From positions 1-64,000 of the forward strand of contig NZ_JAJQJI010000004.1 of the NCBI RefSeq assembly GCF_021213805.1: 64,000 nucleotides of DNA, in the 5' to 3' direction. The stretch is from Mycobacterium sp. MYCO198283 (lineage in GTDB: Bacteria > Actinomycetota > Actinomycetes > Mycobacteriales > Mycobacteriaceae). Shown piece by piece: positions 1-8,372 of the stretch (the first letter of the stretch is position 1; each line of letters opens with the position of its first letter). The notes below the pieces were generated by a model that ran no database searches, was not told the DNA's origin, and saw nothing but the letters and a program-made list of their open reading frames with translations. The position numbers and the translations under genes are program-made.

Positions 1-1064
1 AGTCCCCGGTCCGCGGCGGCCAACACCTCGGCGTGGCCACCGCACTGGTCCACGAAATGCCCCACACCCTGGCCGCCTTGGCGGCCGGGGCGCTGTCGGA
101 ATGGCGCGCCACCCTCATCGTGCGGGAATCGGCGTGCCTGACCGTCGAGCACCGCCGCGCACTGGACGCCGAACTGTGCGCCGACCCCGCCGCGCTGACC
201 GGCTGGGGTGATCGGCGGGTGGCGGCCGAGGCCAAGAAGATCGCCTACCGGCTCGACCCGCACGCCGTGGTCGATCGCGCCGCCAACGCCCCGGCCGATC
301 GCTGCGTCACCCTCCGGCCCGCGCCCGACACCATGACCTACCTGACCGCCCTGCTCCCCATGGCACAGGGCGTGGCGGTGTACGCGGCACTGAAACGGGC
401 CGCCGACATCACCTACGACCACCGCTCCCGCGGCCAGGTCATGGCCGACACCCTCGTCGAACGCCTCACCGGCCGACCCGCCGACGCCCCCGTCCCCGTC
501 GCGGTCAACCTGGTGCTCACCGATGAGACGTTGCTCGCCGGTGACGACGAGCCCGGTGTCGTCACTGGTTACGGCCCGGTGCCCGCGGCGATCGCCCGCC
601 AGCTGGTCGGCGATGCGTTAGGCGACCGTCGCTCTCGTGCCACCCTGCGGCGGCTCTACCGCCATCCGGTGTCCGGCGCCCTGGTGGCGTGCGAGTCTCG
701 CAGCCGCAGATTCCCGAAAGGGCTGGCGACCTTCATCGCCCTGCGCGACCAACGCTGTCGCACCCCGTACTGCGACGCGCCGATACGTCACACCGACCAC
801 GCCGAACCGGCGCGCGGAGGCGGTGCATCGACGGCGGTCAACGGTCGAGGCTGCTGCGAGCGGTGCAACTACGCCAAGGAGGCGCCGGGTTGGCGGGTAC
901 GCGGCAAAGCCGACGACACCGACGTGCACATCGTCGAATTCGTGACACCCACCGGCGCGCGCCATCGATCGACCGCCCCACCGCTGCCCGGATCACGCCA
1001 GACCATGATCAGCCGAGTCGAGACCCGCATCGCCATCGAATTCGCGCGGCTCCACGCTGCCTGA
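1..1064 (+). CDS. 13E12-repeat/DUF222-type HNH endonuclease-like protein, 5' end outside window
   Basis: The reading frame is already open at the left edge (about ten codons precede the first in-window GTG at 33), so the gene starts upstream and only its C-terminal ~350 residues are seen. The protein has the layout of the mycobacterial 13E12 repeat family: a helical DUF222 region containing SEWRATLIVRES, then a C-terminal HNH-like zinc module in which CRTPYCDAPI, a TDHAEP segment and a CERCN motif follow one another. Family members are multi-copy and often linked to mobile DNA; nuclease activity is predicted from the HNH motif and not proven. No transposase or repeat ends are visible here. 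The next gene begins 44 bp downstream on the same strand. Confidence 0.85.
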   Translation, partial: SPVRGGQHLGVATALVHEMPHTLAALAAGALSEWRATLIVRESACLTVEHRRALDAELCADPAALTGWGDRRVAAEAKKIAYRLDPHAVVDRAANAPADRCVTLRPAPDTMTYLTALLPMAQGVAVYAALKRAADITYDHRSRGQVMADTLVERLTGRPADAPVPVAVNLVLTDETLLAGDDEPGVVTGYGPVPAAIARQLVGDALGDRRSRATLRRLYRHPVSGALVACESRSRRFPKGLATFIALRDQRCRTPYCDAPIRHTDHAEPARGGGASTAVNGRGCCERCNYAKEAPGWRVRGKADDTDVHIVEFVTPTGARHRSTAPPLPGSRQTMISRVETRIAIEFARLHAA

Positions 1065-1077
1065 GCACCCGGCGCCT

Positions 1078-1083
1078 TAGGGT
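1078..1083 (+). promoter_or_regulatory. candidate -10 box (TAGGGT) for the dihydrodipicolinate-reductase-like gene
   Basis: TAGGGT fits the mycobacterial TANNNT -10 pattern. Transcription would start near 1090 and give a short leader carrying the GGAGG ribosome site just before the ATG at 1109. No convincing -35 is visible. Confidence 0.35.
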
Positions 1084-1108
1084 CAGGCGCGAGAGCGGAG
1101 GAGTCGAC

Positions 1109-2161
1109 ATGGCGTTGCGGGTCATCCAGTGGGCGACCGGATCGGTGGGACGGTCGGCGATCAGGGCGATCCTTGCCCACCCGGAGCTCGAATTGGTCGG
1201 CTGCTGGGTGCATTCGGCCGACAAGGCCGGCCGCGATGTCGGTGAGCTCCTGGGCATCCCGCCGATCGGTGTGGCGGCGACGGCGGACGTAGACGAGATC
1301 CTGCGCGCCGACGCCGACGCGGTGGTGTACGCGCCGCTGCTGCCGAACGCCGGCGAGGTGGCCGCACTGCTGCAGTCGGGCAAGAACGTGGTGACACCGG
1401 TGGGGTGGTTCTACCCGCACGAACGCGAGTCGGCGCCGCTCGAGGCGGCGTGCGACGCCGGACAGGCCAGCCTCCACGGCACCGGCATCAATCCGGGGGG
1501 CGCGGTCGAGGTGTTCCCGCTCATGCTGTCCGCGATGTCGTCGGAGGTCACGTTCGTCCGCGGTGAGGAGTTCTCGGACATTCGCACCTACGGGGCGCCG
1601 GACGTCGTCCGCCACATCATGTGCTTCGGCGGCACGCGCGAGGAGGCCGAGCAGGGCCCGATGCGCAAGCTGCTCACCGGCGGGTTCGTCCAGTCGATGC
1701 GCATGCTGCTCGACGCGCTGGGGATCGCCGACGCCGAGGTGCGCACGGTGCACGACGTCGCGGTGGCGACCGCACCCATCGACTCCCCGATCGGCACCAT
1801 CGCGCCGGGCCAAGTGGCCGGTCAGCGGTTCTGTTGGGAGGCCGTCGTCGCCGGTGACGTGGTGGCCCGCATCGGTGTGCACTGGCTGATGGGCGACGAG
1901 CACCTCGACCCGCCCTGGACGTTCGGCGACGGCGGTGAACGCTACGAGATCGAGGTCCGCGGGGTGCCGGACACCCACGTGGTCATCAAGGGCTGGCAAC
2001 CGGAGACCGTCGAGGCCGGGCTCACGAGCAACCCGGGCATCGAGGCCACCGCTGCCCACTGCGTCAACGCCGTGCCGTACGTGTGCGCCGCGGCGCCCGG
2101 GATCGTGACCTCACTCGACCTGCCGCTGGTCGCGGGCCGTGCGGCCGCGCGGCTGCGCTGA
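1109..2161 (+). CDS. dihydrodipicolinate reductase-like NAD(P)-dependent oxidoreductase
   Basis: Predicted 350-residue cytosolic Rossmann-fold enzyme. The nucleotide-binding loop is ATGSVGR at residues 9-15, followed by the pattern of the dihydrodipicolinate-reductase-like family (LVGCWVHS, then GKDVGELLGI-like text). Mycobacteria carry several such paralogues; true DapB is shorter and sits elsewhere, and related family members include 2,4-diaminopentanoate dehydrogenase, so the substrate is unknown. The ATG is chosen because a GGAGGA ribosome site lies 6 nt upstream; the frame stays open further upstream but has no comparable start. It is convergent with the WS/DGAT gene across a 140-bp gap. 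Confidence 0.85.
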   Translation: MALRVIQWATGSVGRSAIRAILAHPELELVGCWVHSADKAGRDVGELLGIPPIGVAATADVDEILRADADAVVYAPLLPNAGEVAALLQSGKNVVTPVGWFYPHERESAPLEAACDAGQASLHGTGINPGGAVEVFPLMLSAMSSEVTFVRGEEFSDIRTYGAPDVVRHIMCFGGTREEAEQGPMRKLLTGGFVQSMRMLLDALGIADAEVRTVHDVAVATAPIDSPIGTIAPGQVAGQRFCWEAVVAGDVVARIGVHWLMGDEHLDPPWTFGDGGERYEIEVRGVPDTHVVIKGWQPETVEAGLTSNPGIEATAAHCVNAVPYVCAAAPGIVTSLDLPLVAGRAAARLR

Positions 2162-2213
2162 CCGTTTCGTGCGGTCCAGATCGTGACCACGCAGCGCCGC
2201 GGCGGAAGGCCCG

Positions 2214-2291
2214 ATGAAGCGCCGGTTCGTCGATTACGAGGCCGGTGCCCACGATCCGGCGCCGCGCGGCCCGCTGCCGGAATGGGCGTAG
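2214..2291 (+). CDS. possible 25-residue small protein
   Basis: A short frame, ATG to TAG, lies in the gap between two convergent genes. It is preceded by GGAAGG four nt upstream of the ATG. The predicted peptide begins MKRRFVDYEAGAHD and ends GPLPEWA; it is charged, proline-containing and has no membrane segment. Its stop codon lies inside a hairpin. I do not recognise it; it may be a real small ORF, the remnant of a longer gene, or chance. Confidence 0.25.
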   Translation: MKRRFVDYEAGAHDPAPRGPLPEWA

Positions 2292-2307
2292 CGGCCCGCC
2301 GCTACGC
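2286..2307. terminator. hairpin overlapping two convergent stop codons
   Basis: GCGTAGCGG and CCGCTACGC form a perfect 9-bp stem around a CCCG loop. The arms contain the stop of the 25-codon ORF (2289-2291) and of the minus-strand acyltransferase (2302-2304). There is no U-tract, so it would be a mycobacterial-style hairpin terminator working in both directions. Confidence 0.45.
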
Positions 2308-3663
2308 GCCGACGGCCCGTTCGAGGTCTTTCAGCGATTCTTCGAGGTGGCCGAGCAGGCGCTGCAAGGACGGGACTTCGCGGCGGGCGCCGACGAGCCC
2401 GAAGTCGAGGTTGTCGGCGTTGTTCGACAGCGTGATGTTCAGCGCCTGACCGTCGAGCGCGATCGACAGCGGATAGTTGCCGTCGAGGCGGGCGCCCCGC
2501 CAGTACATCGGCTCCCGCGGCCCGGGCACGTTCGAGATCACCAGGTTGAACGGCGGCGGCGTCGACGTCACCCAGCCGGGCACCGCGCCGAGTCCGAGCG
2601 CCGCGATGTTGAACGCGGACACCGCGAGCGCCTGCGTGCGCGGGAGCTCGGAGAACACCTTCTTGTTGCTGCGCATCGAGTGGGCGATGGCATCCAGCCG
2701 ATCGGCGGGATCCTCCAGGTGGGTGGCGAGGTTGCACAGCAGCGCGCCGACCATGTTGCCGCCGCCCTCGGTCTCGTGCTCGGAGCGCATGTTCACCGGA
2801 ACCATCGCGACGAGCGGAGTGTCGGGCAGCGCGTGGTGTTCGTCGAGGTAGAGCCGGAGCGCGCCGGCGCACATGGCGAGCACGACGTCGTTGACGGTCA
2901 CCCCGGCCGCCACCTTGACGTTGCGGATCCGCTCCAACGCCCACGACTGCGCGGCCACCCGGCGGGCCCCGCCGATCGGCACGTTGAACATCGTCTTCGG
3001 CGCCCGGAACGGGAGCGTCAGCTGCTGTTCGAGCAAGGCCGCACGCGCCAGCGACAGCGTCGACGGCGCAAGGCCCGCCACCGCGCCGGCCGTCCGGGTC
3101 AGCGTCTGCAGGCGCGACGGCTGCTGTGTCTGCTTATCGCGGTGACGCGGACCCAGCGCCCACATCGCTCGGGCCTCCATGTCTTGTGGGTCGGTGGTCA
3201 GCGAGCGCTGCAGCAGTTTGGCGGCGGAGACGCCGTCGATCAGCGAGTGGTGGAACTTGGTGTAGACGGCCAGGCGGCCATCGGCGAGGCCTTCGATGAG
3301 GTGCGTCTCCCACAGCGGCCGGTGCCGGTCGAGCAGCCCGCCGTGCAACCGCGACACCAGCTCGAGCAGCTCCCGCACGCGGCCCGGCCGGGGCAGGGCG
3401 GAGCGACGCAGGTGGTATTCGAAATCGATGCTGTCGTCGAAGGACCACGCCAGCGGGGTGATGCCGCCGAGGATGTTCGCCGGGTGCTTCCGGAACGTCG
3501 GCTGGACGTCGTCGCAGTGGATCATCGCGTCGTAGGCCTCGCGGGCGAAATCCTCGCCGGCGTTCTCGGGCGGTTCGAACAGCTGTAGCGAGCCGACGTG
3601 CATCGGGTGCTCGCGGGACTCGGCGAGCAGGAACATGGAATCGGTCGGTGAGATCAGCTTCAT
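2302..3663 (-). CDS. WS/DGAT wax ester synthase/diacylglycerol O-acyltransferase
   Basis: 453-residue member of the WS/DGAT (tgs) family, which esterifies diacylglycerol or fatty alcohols with acyl-CoA to make triacylglycerol or wax ester stores. The N-terminus MKLISPTDSMFLL is typical, and the catalytic HHxxxDG motif is intact as HHSLIDG (His138-His139, Asp143-Gly144). The C-terminal WES_acyltransf domain with LVISNVPGP is present. The start at 3663 is supported by an AGGAGT ribosome site; in-frame sequence upstream lacks coding character. It is divergent from the epimerase gene (116-bp gap). A second WS/DGAT gene lies at 11792. Which paralogue makes TAG cannot be told from sequence. Confidence 0.93.
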   Translation of the reverse strand: MKLISPTDSMFLLAESREHPMHVGSLQLFEPPENAGEDFAREAYDAMIHCDDVQPTFRKHPANILGGITPLAWSFDDSIDFEYHLRRSALPRPGRVRELLELVSRLHGGLLDRHRPLWETHLIEGLADGRLAVYTKFHHSLIDGVSAAKLLQRSLTTDPQDMEARAMWALGPRHRDKQTQQPSRLQTLTRTAGAVAGLAPSTLSLARAALLEQQLTLPFRAPKTMFNVPIGGARRVAAQSWALERIRNVKVAAGVTVNDVVLAMCAGALRLYLDEHHALPDTPLVAMVPVNMRSEHETEGGGNMVGALLCNLATHLEDPADRLDAIAHSMRSNKKVFSELPRTQALAVSAFNIAALGLGAVPGWVTSTPPPFNLVISNVPGPREPMYWRGARLDGNYPLSIALDGQALNITLSNNADNLDFGLVGARREVPSLQRLLGHLEESLKDLERAVGA

Positions 3664-3779
3664 CGGCACTCCTGGTCGGCGCGGTCGCCTCCTTTGTAGT
3701 CCCCGATGGCGTCTCCCACAAACGTTTAGCTGCACTGAGTTTCCGCGCCGCCATCGACGGGAATGCACCCCCGGTGGCG

Positions 3780-4754
3780 ATGACGGTGGCGGTGACCGGA
3801 CCGACGGGTGAGATCGGTATTTCGACAGTGACGGCGCTCGAAGCGCATCCCGATGTCGACCGGATCATCGGAATGGCAAGGCGCCCCTTCGATCCCGCGG
3901 CGCACGGCTGGCGCAAGACGGTGTACCGGCAGGGGGACATCCTCGACCGCGACGCGGTGGACGCGCTGGTGGCCGACGCCGACGTGGTGATCCACCTGGC
4001 CTTCATCATCATGGGGTCGCGCAGCGAGAGTGAGCGCGTCAACCTTGCCGGCACCCGCAACGTGTTCGCGGCGACCGTCGCGGCGTCGCGTCCCCGCCGC
4101 CTCGTGTACACCTCGTCGGTGGCCGCGTACGGCTACCACCCGGACAATCCCGTCCCGCTCACCGAGGACGTTCCGCCGCGCGGCTCGCCCGAGCACTACT
4201 ACAGCCAGCAGAAGGCGACGCTGGAGGCCGCGCTGCAGGAGATCACCGCGGGCAGCGACCTCGAGGTGTACGTGCTGCGGCCGTGCATCGTCGCCGGCCC
4301 CAAGGCGCCCGCCCTGCGCGACGCCATGCCGTGGACCCACCTGCCCGACGCGGTGCGGCAGACCATCAGGAAGGTGCCGCTGCTCAAGCCGCCCATCCCC
4401 GATCCGGGGCATCCGCTGCAGCTGGTCCACCATGACGACGTGGCGTCGGCGATCGCGCTTGCCGCCACCACGGATGCGCCGCCCGGGGCCTACAACATCG
4501 CCGGCGACGGCGAGGTGTCGATCTCGGAGGTGGTGTCGGCGTTCGACGCCCGGCCCGTCAAGGTGCCGGCCGTCGCGGCCACCGCGGCGTCGGCCGTGAT
4601 CGCGCGCATCCCGTTCGTGCCGTCGCCGCTGGAATGGCTGCACATCGCGCGCACGTCGGTCGTCATGGACACGAGCAAGGCCAAGCAGACGTTGGGCTGG
4701 ACGCCGAAGTACACCACCGCCGAGACGCTGCACGCCCTGGCGTCGAGTTCCTGA
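3780..4754 (+). CDS. NAD-dependent epimerase/dehydratase family protein
   Basis: 324-residue extended SDR. The cofactor loop TGPTGEIG is at residues 6-13, TSSVAAYG supplies the catalytic Ser region (111-118), and YSQQK (141-145) is the YxxxK active site. The C-terminal part (LVHHDDVASAI, YNIAGDG) is characteristic of nucleotide-sugar or hydroxysteroid epimerase/dehydratases. Substrate unknown. The ATG at 3780 begins directly before the Rossmann strand, so upstream in-frame codons (from 3648) are unlikely to be coding. It is divergent from the acyltransferase and convergent with the exported protein gene 15 bp downstream. Confidence 0.88.
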   Translation: MTVAVTGPTGEIGISTVTALEAHPDVDRIIGMARRPFDPAAHGWRKTVYRQGDILDRDAVDALVADADVVIHLAFIIMGSRSESERVNLAGTRNVFAATVAASRPRRLVYTSSVAAYGYHPDNPVPLTEDVPPRGSPEHYYSQQKATLEAALQEITAGSDLEVYVLRPCIVAGPKAPALRDAMPWTHLPDAVRQTIRKVPLLKPPIPDPGHPLQLVHHDDVASAIALAATTDAPPGAYNIAGDGEVSISEVVSAFDARPVKVPAVAATAASAVIARIPFVPSPLEWLHIARTSVVMDTSKAKQTLGWTPKYTTAETLHALASSS

Positions 4755-4769
4755 CCCGGCGGGCCTGCG

Positions 4770-5432
4770 TCAGCCGGTCGGCGCCTGGGGCGTCCCCGTG
4801 CCCGGGGGGAGGACGGTGCCGGGCAGCGGCTCGTAGAGCGTCTCGAGCGGCCGCTGCCCGAGCATGCCGCCGTCGAGATAGCCGTCGACGTGCATGTGGT
4901 GGAACCGCATGATCCAGTCGTACGGCCCGATCGGCGCGTTCTCCTGGCCGGCCGGCACGTCGTAGACCACACCGTGTCCGGGCGCGGCCGGCGCCAGGTT
5001 CTGCTCGAGCAGATAGCCGTTGTTGAACGGCGACAGTTCGGGATGGGTGTCGCCGAGGCCGCCCGGCGCGGACGGCACGGCGTTCTGCGCCAGCACGAAC
5101 TCGTTGTTCGTGTTGCCGGAGAGGTCGGGGATGCCGCCGGGCAGTCCGCCCGCGCCGGCCAGCCCGCCCGTCCCCGGCGTCCCCGCCTGCGCCAGCGGAT
5201 TGGTGAGCGACGCGCTCGGCGGGACGGCCGCGGGCGGAGCCGCCGGATCCGGTGGGCCGTCGACGGGCGGGGCGGGCAGCGGATCGGCGGGCAGTGGATC
5301 AGCGGTGGAGGTGGCAGCGGCCGCGAGCGCGCCGCCGACCACCAGCGCACCGGCGGCCACCGCCCGCGCGACGGCCCCACCGACGGGACGGGGTTCCCGC
5401 CGGTGGCGGCCCGTGCGCGCAGACGATGTCAT
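4770..5432 (-). CDS. proline/glycine-rich exported protein of unknown function
   Basis: 220 residues. A basic start (RTGRHRREPRP) is followed by a hydrophobic stretch (VARAVAAGALVVGGALAAAA, residues ~21-40) and an Ala-rich cleavage zone ending STADPLP, which looks like a Sec signal peptide or membrane anchor. Then come a Pro-rich spacer (PLPADPLPAPP), a Gly/Ala segment, and a more ordered C-terminal part with FNNGYLLEQN, YDWIMRFHHMHVDGYLDGG. I do not recognise a domain. It starts 3 bp after the stop of the upstream porin-like gene on the same strand, so it is probably the last gene of a porin operon (6872 to 4770) and may act in the cell envelope with the two MspA-type proteins. Confidence 0.75.
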   Translation of the reverse strand: MTSSARTGRHRREPRPVGGAVARAVAAGALVVGGALAAAATSTADPLPADPLPAPPVDGPPDPAAPPAAVPPSASLTNPLAQAGTPGTGGLAGAGGLPGGIPDLSGNTNNEFVLAQNAVPSAPGGLGDTHPELSPFNNGYLLEQNLAPAAPGHGVVYDVPAGQENAPIGPYDWIMRFHHMHVDGYLDGGMLGQRPLETLYEPLPGTVLPPGTGTPQAPTG

Positions 5433-5435
5433 GGC

Positions 5436-6119
5436 TCAGACGACCTTGGCCACGCCGTAGTAGGCGACGACGTCATCGTTGTCGGTGCTCGAGCTGGTGA
5501 GCACCGCGTACGACCGCAGGAACGACTGGCCGACGCAGCCGTCCACCTTGACGTGGATGTCCTTCACGGTGACCCGCACCGGCGCCGCCTTGAACGACTT
5601 CTTGGTCACCGACACGTTGGTGACCTCACCGGGCTGCGGATGCACCTCGATCTGTCCCTGGATCGGGAACGTCAGGCCGGTCGGCACCGCACCGAGTGCG
5701 GTCGTGGGGATGCCCAGGCCCACCGAGCCGTTCAGCTTGACGACGTTGAGCGAGATGCCGCAGCCGATCTGGTAGCCGACCTCCAGCGTCCCGCCGCTCA
5801 GCGTGGTCTTGCCCTTGCCCGTCACCTCGCCGGTGAACGTGCCACCCACCAGGTATTCGCGGGACGACAGGGCGGTCGTCAACGGCGGCACCGCCAGTTG
5901 GGTCTCGTCCTTGCCGAAGACCTTGAGGTTCCAGCCGTCGGGGGAGTTGGCGATGCCGGGAACCTCCGAGGCGACGGCTCCGGTGTCCGGCGGCGGCGGG
6001 GCCTCGCCGGCGAGCGGAACGGCGGGCGCGGGGTCCCCCGGTGGGTCCGCCAGCGCCGAGGGCGCGACGGCGATCGGGATCAGCATGCACGCGGCGACCG
6101 CGGCGAGTCGGTTGACCAT
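5436..6119 (-). CDS. MspA-family porin
   Basis: 227 residues with a signal peptide (about residues 1-25, cleavage after SALA-D). A Pro-rich linker (to ~55) precedes a beta-rich MspA domain with the family segments SREYLVGGTF, GTLEVGYQIG, and the terminal LTSSSTDNDDVVAYYG. MspA-type proteins form octameric pores in the mycolate outer membrane for small hydrophilic solutes. Unlike textbook MspA it is longer and has two cysteines, in QIGCGI and DGCVGQ, likely a disulfide. It lies 42 bp downstream of a paralogue and 3 bp upstream of a proline-rich exported protein. A GAGAGG ribosome site precedes the ATG. Confidence 0.9.
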   Translation of the reverse strand: MVNRLAAVAACMLIPIAVAPSALADPPGDPAPAVPLAGEAPPPPDTGAVASEVPGIANSPDGWNLKVFGKDETQLAVPPLTTALSSREYLVGGTFTGEVTGKGKTTLSGGTLEVGYQIGCGISLNVVKLNGSVGLGIPTTALGAVPTGLTFPIQGQIEVHPQPGEVTNVSVTKKSFKAAPVRVTVKDIHVKVDGCVGQSFLRSYAVLTSSSTDNDDVVAYYGVAKVV

Positions 6120-6161
6120 GATGGTGGGGCCTCTCGTGTGATTCGGCTGGGGATGCGGTGG

Positions 6162-6872
6162 TCAGATGGCCCGGACGACGCCGAGGTAGGTGATCACGTC
6201 GTCGGAGTTGTCGGTCGAGCTCGTCAGCGTCGCGTACGACTGGATGAACGACTGGCCGACGCAGTTGTCGACCTTGACGCGGAAGCCCGTGATGTTGATG
6301 CGCGTGGACGTGCCCTTGAACGACTTCTTGTCCACCGGAACGATGTTCACGGTGCCGGGCTTGAGGTTGATCTTGATCTGGCCGCTGACGAGGGTGCCGC
6401 CGAAGTTGCCGCCGGCGTTCAGGTTCGGGCCGAGACCGGTGAGGCCCGGGGTGATGCCGATACCACCCTGCAGTTCGACGGGGCCACCGTTGATGCCGCA
6501 GCCGATCCGGTAGCCGGCTTCCAGCGAGCCGCCCGCGAGCTTGGTCTTGCCCTTGCCCGTGATGTTCCCGGTGAAGCTGCCGTCGACCAGGTACTCGCGC
6601 GAGGACAGCGCCGTGGTGAGCGGTGCCACCGGCTCCATCGATTCGGCGCTGCCCGCGACGGTGACCGTCCAGCCGTCCGGCGTGTTCAGCACGCCGGCGG
6701 GCGCCGATTCGATGGGCCCCTGCGGCAGGGCCGGCCCGGACGGGGGTGGCGGTGCGCCGCCGTCAGCGGCCAGGGGGACGGCGGGCGGGGGCGGCGGATC
6801 GGCCAGCGCGACGGGCGCGAGTCCTACCGACAGCACCATGCAGGCAGCCGCCGTGGCGGAACGAATGTGCAT
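6162..6872 (-). CDS. MspA-family porin (first gene of the porin operon)
   Basis: 236 residues. Signal peptide MHIRSATAAACMVLSVGLAP... ends at VALADPP; a Pro-rich linker (to ~50) leads into the MspA domain with SREYLVDGSFTG, SLEAGYRIG and SSTDNSDDVITYLG. It is a close paralogue of the next gene and shares the same cysteine pair (RIGCGI, DNCVGQ). I chose the ATG at 6872, with GGAAAGG upstream, over the in-frame ATG at 6890, because the signal peptide then begins normally. The 282-bp upstream region shared with the divergent gene at 7155 must hold the operon promoter. Function as an outer-membrane pore is inferred from family. Confidence 0.9.
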   Translation of the reverse strand: MHIRSATAAACMVLSVGLAPVALADPPPPPAVPLAADGGAPPPPSGPALPQGPIESAPAGVLNTPDGWTVTVAGSAESMEPVAPLTTALSSREYLVDGSFTGNITGKGKTKLAGGSLEAGYRIGCGINGGPVELQGGIGITPGLTGLGPNLNAGGNFGGTLVSGQIKINLKPGTVNIVPVDKKSFKGTSTRINITGFRVKVDNCVGQSFIQSYATLTSSTDNSDDVITYLGVVRAI

Positions 6873-7154
6873 GTTTGAGCGCCTTTCCAAGGTCCGCTGG
6901 GAATCAGGTTGCGGGTCGAATACTCAGGTGGACGGATTGCCGGACGGTAAACGGCATGAAAACAACTGCCGTCCAGGTTCGGGCGGGCCGGCGCCGGGCT
7001 GCGGCGGCCGGCGCGCAGCAGGACCGTACGCGGTGACTTGCGTTGCGCCACAGGATTTCTTCGCGATGAATCAAAGAATTGACGGCAGCCCCGACGCACA
7101 TCACTATGGACGCGCCGACGGCTCTGTCGGCGATTGATCGGTCGGGAGGACGCA
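6873..7154. other. 282-bp divergent intergenic region
   Basis: No gene is supported here. It separates the porin operon (minus) from the exported protein gene (plus). For the plus strand, TTGACG at 7079-7084 and CACTAT at 7102-7107 are spaced by 17 nt and could form a SigA-type promoter. For the minus strand, an AT-richer stretch around 6915-6950 (GAGTATTCG on that strand) is the most promoter-like text. Confidence 0.4.
7079..7107 (+). promoter_or_regulatory. candidate SigA-type promoter for the exported protein gene
   Basis: TTGACG (-35, 5 of 6 to consensus) is followed after 17 nt by CACTAT (-10, weak). The predicted start near 7114 leaves a ~40-nt leader with a GGGAGGA ribosome site before the ATG at 7155. 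Confidence 0.4.
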
Positions 7155-7670
7155 ATGAAGGCAACGCCCAGTGGCATCGTGGCGACGGCTGCCGCGGCGG
7201 TGACGGTGGCATTCGCCCCGTTGGCCGGAGCGGACCCGGCCGAGGATGTCGTGGTCGGCCCGCCGCCGGCGCAGCCCGCGGCAGCGGGTGCGCCGGCGCC
7301 CGAAGCGGCCGCCGCGTGTGCGTCGTTCGCCGAAGCCCTGGACGTCGCCGCCACGCATTACGGCAACTTCGCCGACGCCCTCGCCGACCAGGAGGGCGAC
7401 TACAACGATCAGTGGCTCACCGAGACCAACACCGTGGGGCGCACCGCCCTACGGCAGGCCGCGGGACAGGCGCTCAGTGCCGCGAACACCCCGGGGCTTG
7501 CGCCCGACATCGCCAACCCGATGCGGGCGTGGTCGTGGGACGCCACCAAGCTGCTGGTCGGCATGGGCGTCCGCGAGACGCCGGAGTCGATCAACGCCAA
7601 GGCCACGGAGCTGAACAACGACACCGAGCAGGCGCAGTTCGCCTGCGCCGCGGCGGGCGCCACCGCCTGA
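7155..7670 (+). CDS. conserved mycobacterial exported protein
   Basis: 171 residues with a clear Sec signal peptide (GIVATAAAAVTVAFAPLAGADP, cleavage near residue 26). The mature part has a Pro/Ala linker and then a helical domain beginning CASFAEALDVAATHYGNF and ending QFACAAAG; the two cysteines bracket the domain and may pair. I know this as a family of small secreted mycobacterial proteins of unknown function; no enzymatic motif is visible. Start fixed by GGGAGGA 6 nt upstream of the ATG. It is convergent with the methyltransferase gene, leaving 13 bp. Confidence 0.8.
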   Translation: MKATPSGIVATAAAAVTVAFAPLAGADPAEDVVVGPPPAQPAAAGAPAPEAAAACASFAEALDVAATHYGNFADALADQEGDYNDQWLTETNTVGRTALRQAAGQALSAANTPGLAPDIANPMRAWSWDATKLLVGMGVRETPESINAKATELNNDTEQAQFACAAAGATA

Positions 7671-7683
7671 CCCGGCGCGCGCA

Positions 7684-8325
7684 TCAGGTCGGCCGCCGCC
7701 GCAGCACGATGATGTTGTCGACCAGCGTCCCGTGCTGGCCGTCGGGGCCGGTCGCCTCGCGCTCGGCGGGTCCCGCGTGCACGGTCTCCCAGCACGCGGC
7801 GTCGAGCGCCACCCCGTCGAGCACCTCGTCGACGGTGGGGAACCGGTGGTCGTGCAGGTGCTCCGCCCACGACGGGGCGGCGCCGTGGTCGACGACGAGC
7901 AGCGTTCCGGTGGGCGCGATCGTGGCGGCGGCGCGGCGGAGCACCGCGCCGCGGTCCCATTCCACCGGCGCCTGTAAGAAGTGCGCGGACACCAGGTCGA
8001 ACGGTCCCGCAGGGAAGTCCGCAGCGAGATCGATGCGGCGAAAGTCGATGCGGTGAGCCACGTTTGCCCGCTCGGCCGCCGCTGACGCCCGCCGGATCGC
8101 CTCGGCCGCGATGTCGGTGGCGACCACCTGCCAGCCCCGCGCGGCCAGCCACACCGCGTCGCCGCCCTCGCCGCAGCCCAGATCGAGCGCCCGTCCCGGC
8201 GGCAGGCCGGCCGCGAATTCGACGAGCCGGGCGTTCGGTCGCCCACTCCAGATCCTGTCGCGTTCGGCGTAGCGCTGCTCCCACCAGGTGGCGGCGTCGT
8301 AGTCGTCCATGGGGTAGTCGTCCAT
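7684..8325 (-). CDS. class I SAM-dependent methyltransferase
   Basis: 213 residues. The N-terminus WWEQRYAERDRIWSGRPN is typical of the tellurite-resistance/TPMT-like or UbiE-like small methyltransferases, and motif I is LDLGCGEGG (47-55), followed by VVATDIA (motif II) and DLVSAHFLQAP (motif IV). Substrate unknown. Starts at 8325 or 8310 are both possible (tandem MDDY motifs); 8325 has AAGG eight nt upstream. It is divergent, by 47 bp, from the XRE/cupin regulator, which is a natural candidate to control it. Confidence 0.88.
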   Translation of the reverse strand: MDDYPMDDYDAATWWEQRYAERDRIWSGRPNARLVEFAAGLPPGRALDLGCGEGGDAVWLAARGWQVVATDIAAEAIRRASAAAERANVAHRIDFRRIDLAADFPAGPFDLVSAHFLQAPVEWDRGAVLRRAAATIAPTGTLLVVDHGAAPSWAEHLHDHRFPTVDEVLDGVALDAACWETVHAGPAEREATGPDGQHGTLVDNIIVLRRRPT

Positions 8326-8372
8326 GACGTCGACCTTGCCGACGCCACCGGCGCCTGCCAAGCTTTCTTGCC

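Noticed and set aside
33..1064. 13E12 protein as evidence of an insertion element or prophage
   Set aside because: No transposase, integrase, inverted repeats or phage genes are nearby; the family alone is not proof of mobility.
4890..6878. Plus-strand frame of 662 codons opposite the porin genes
   Set aside because: Shadow of the MspA genes; no start signal or recognisable domain.
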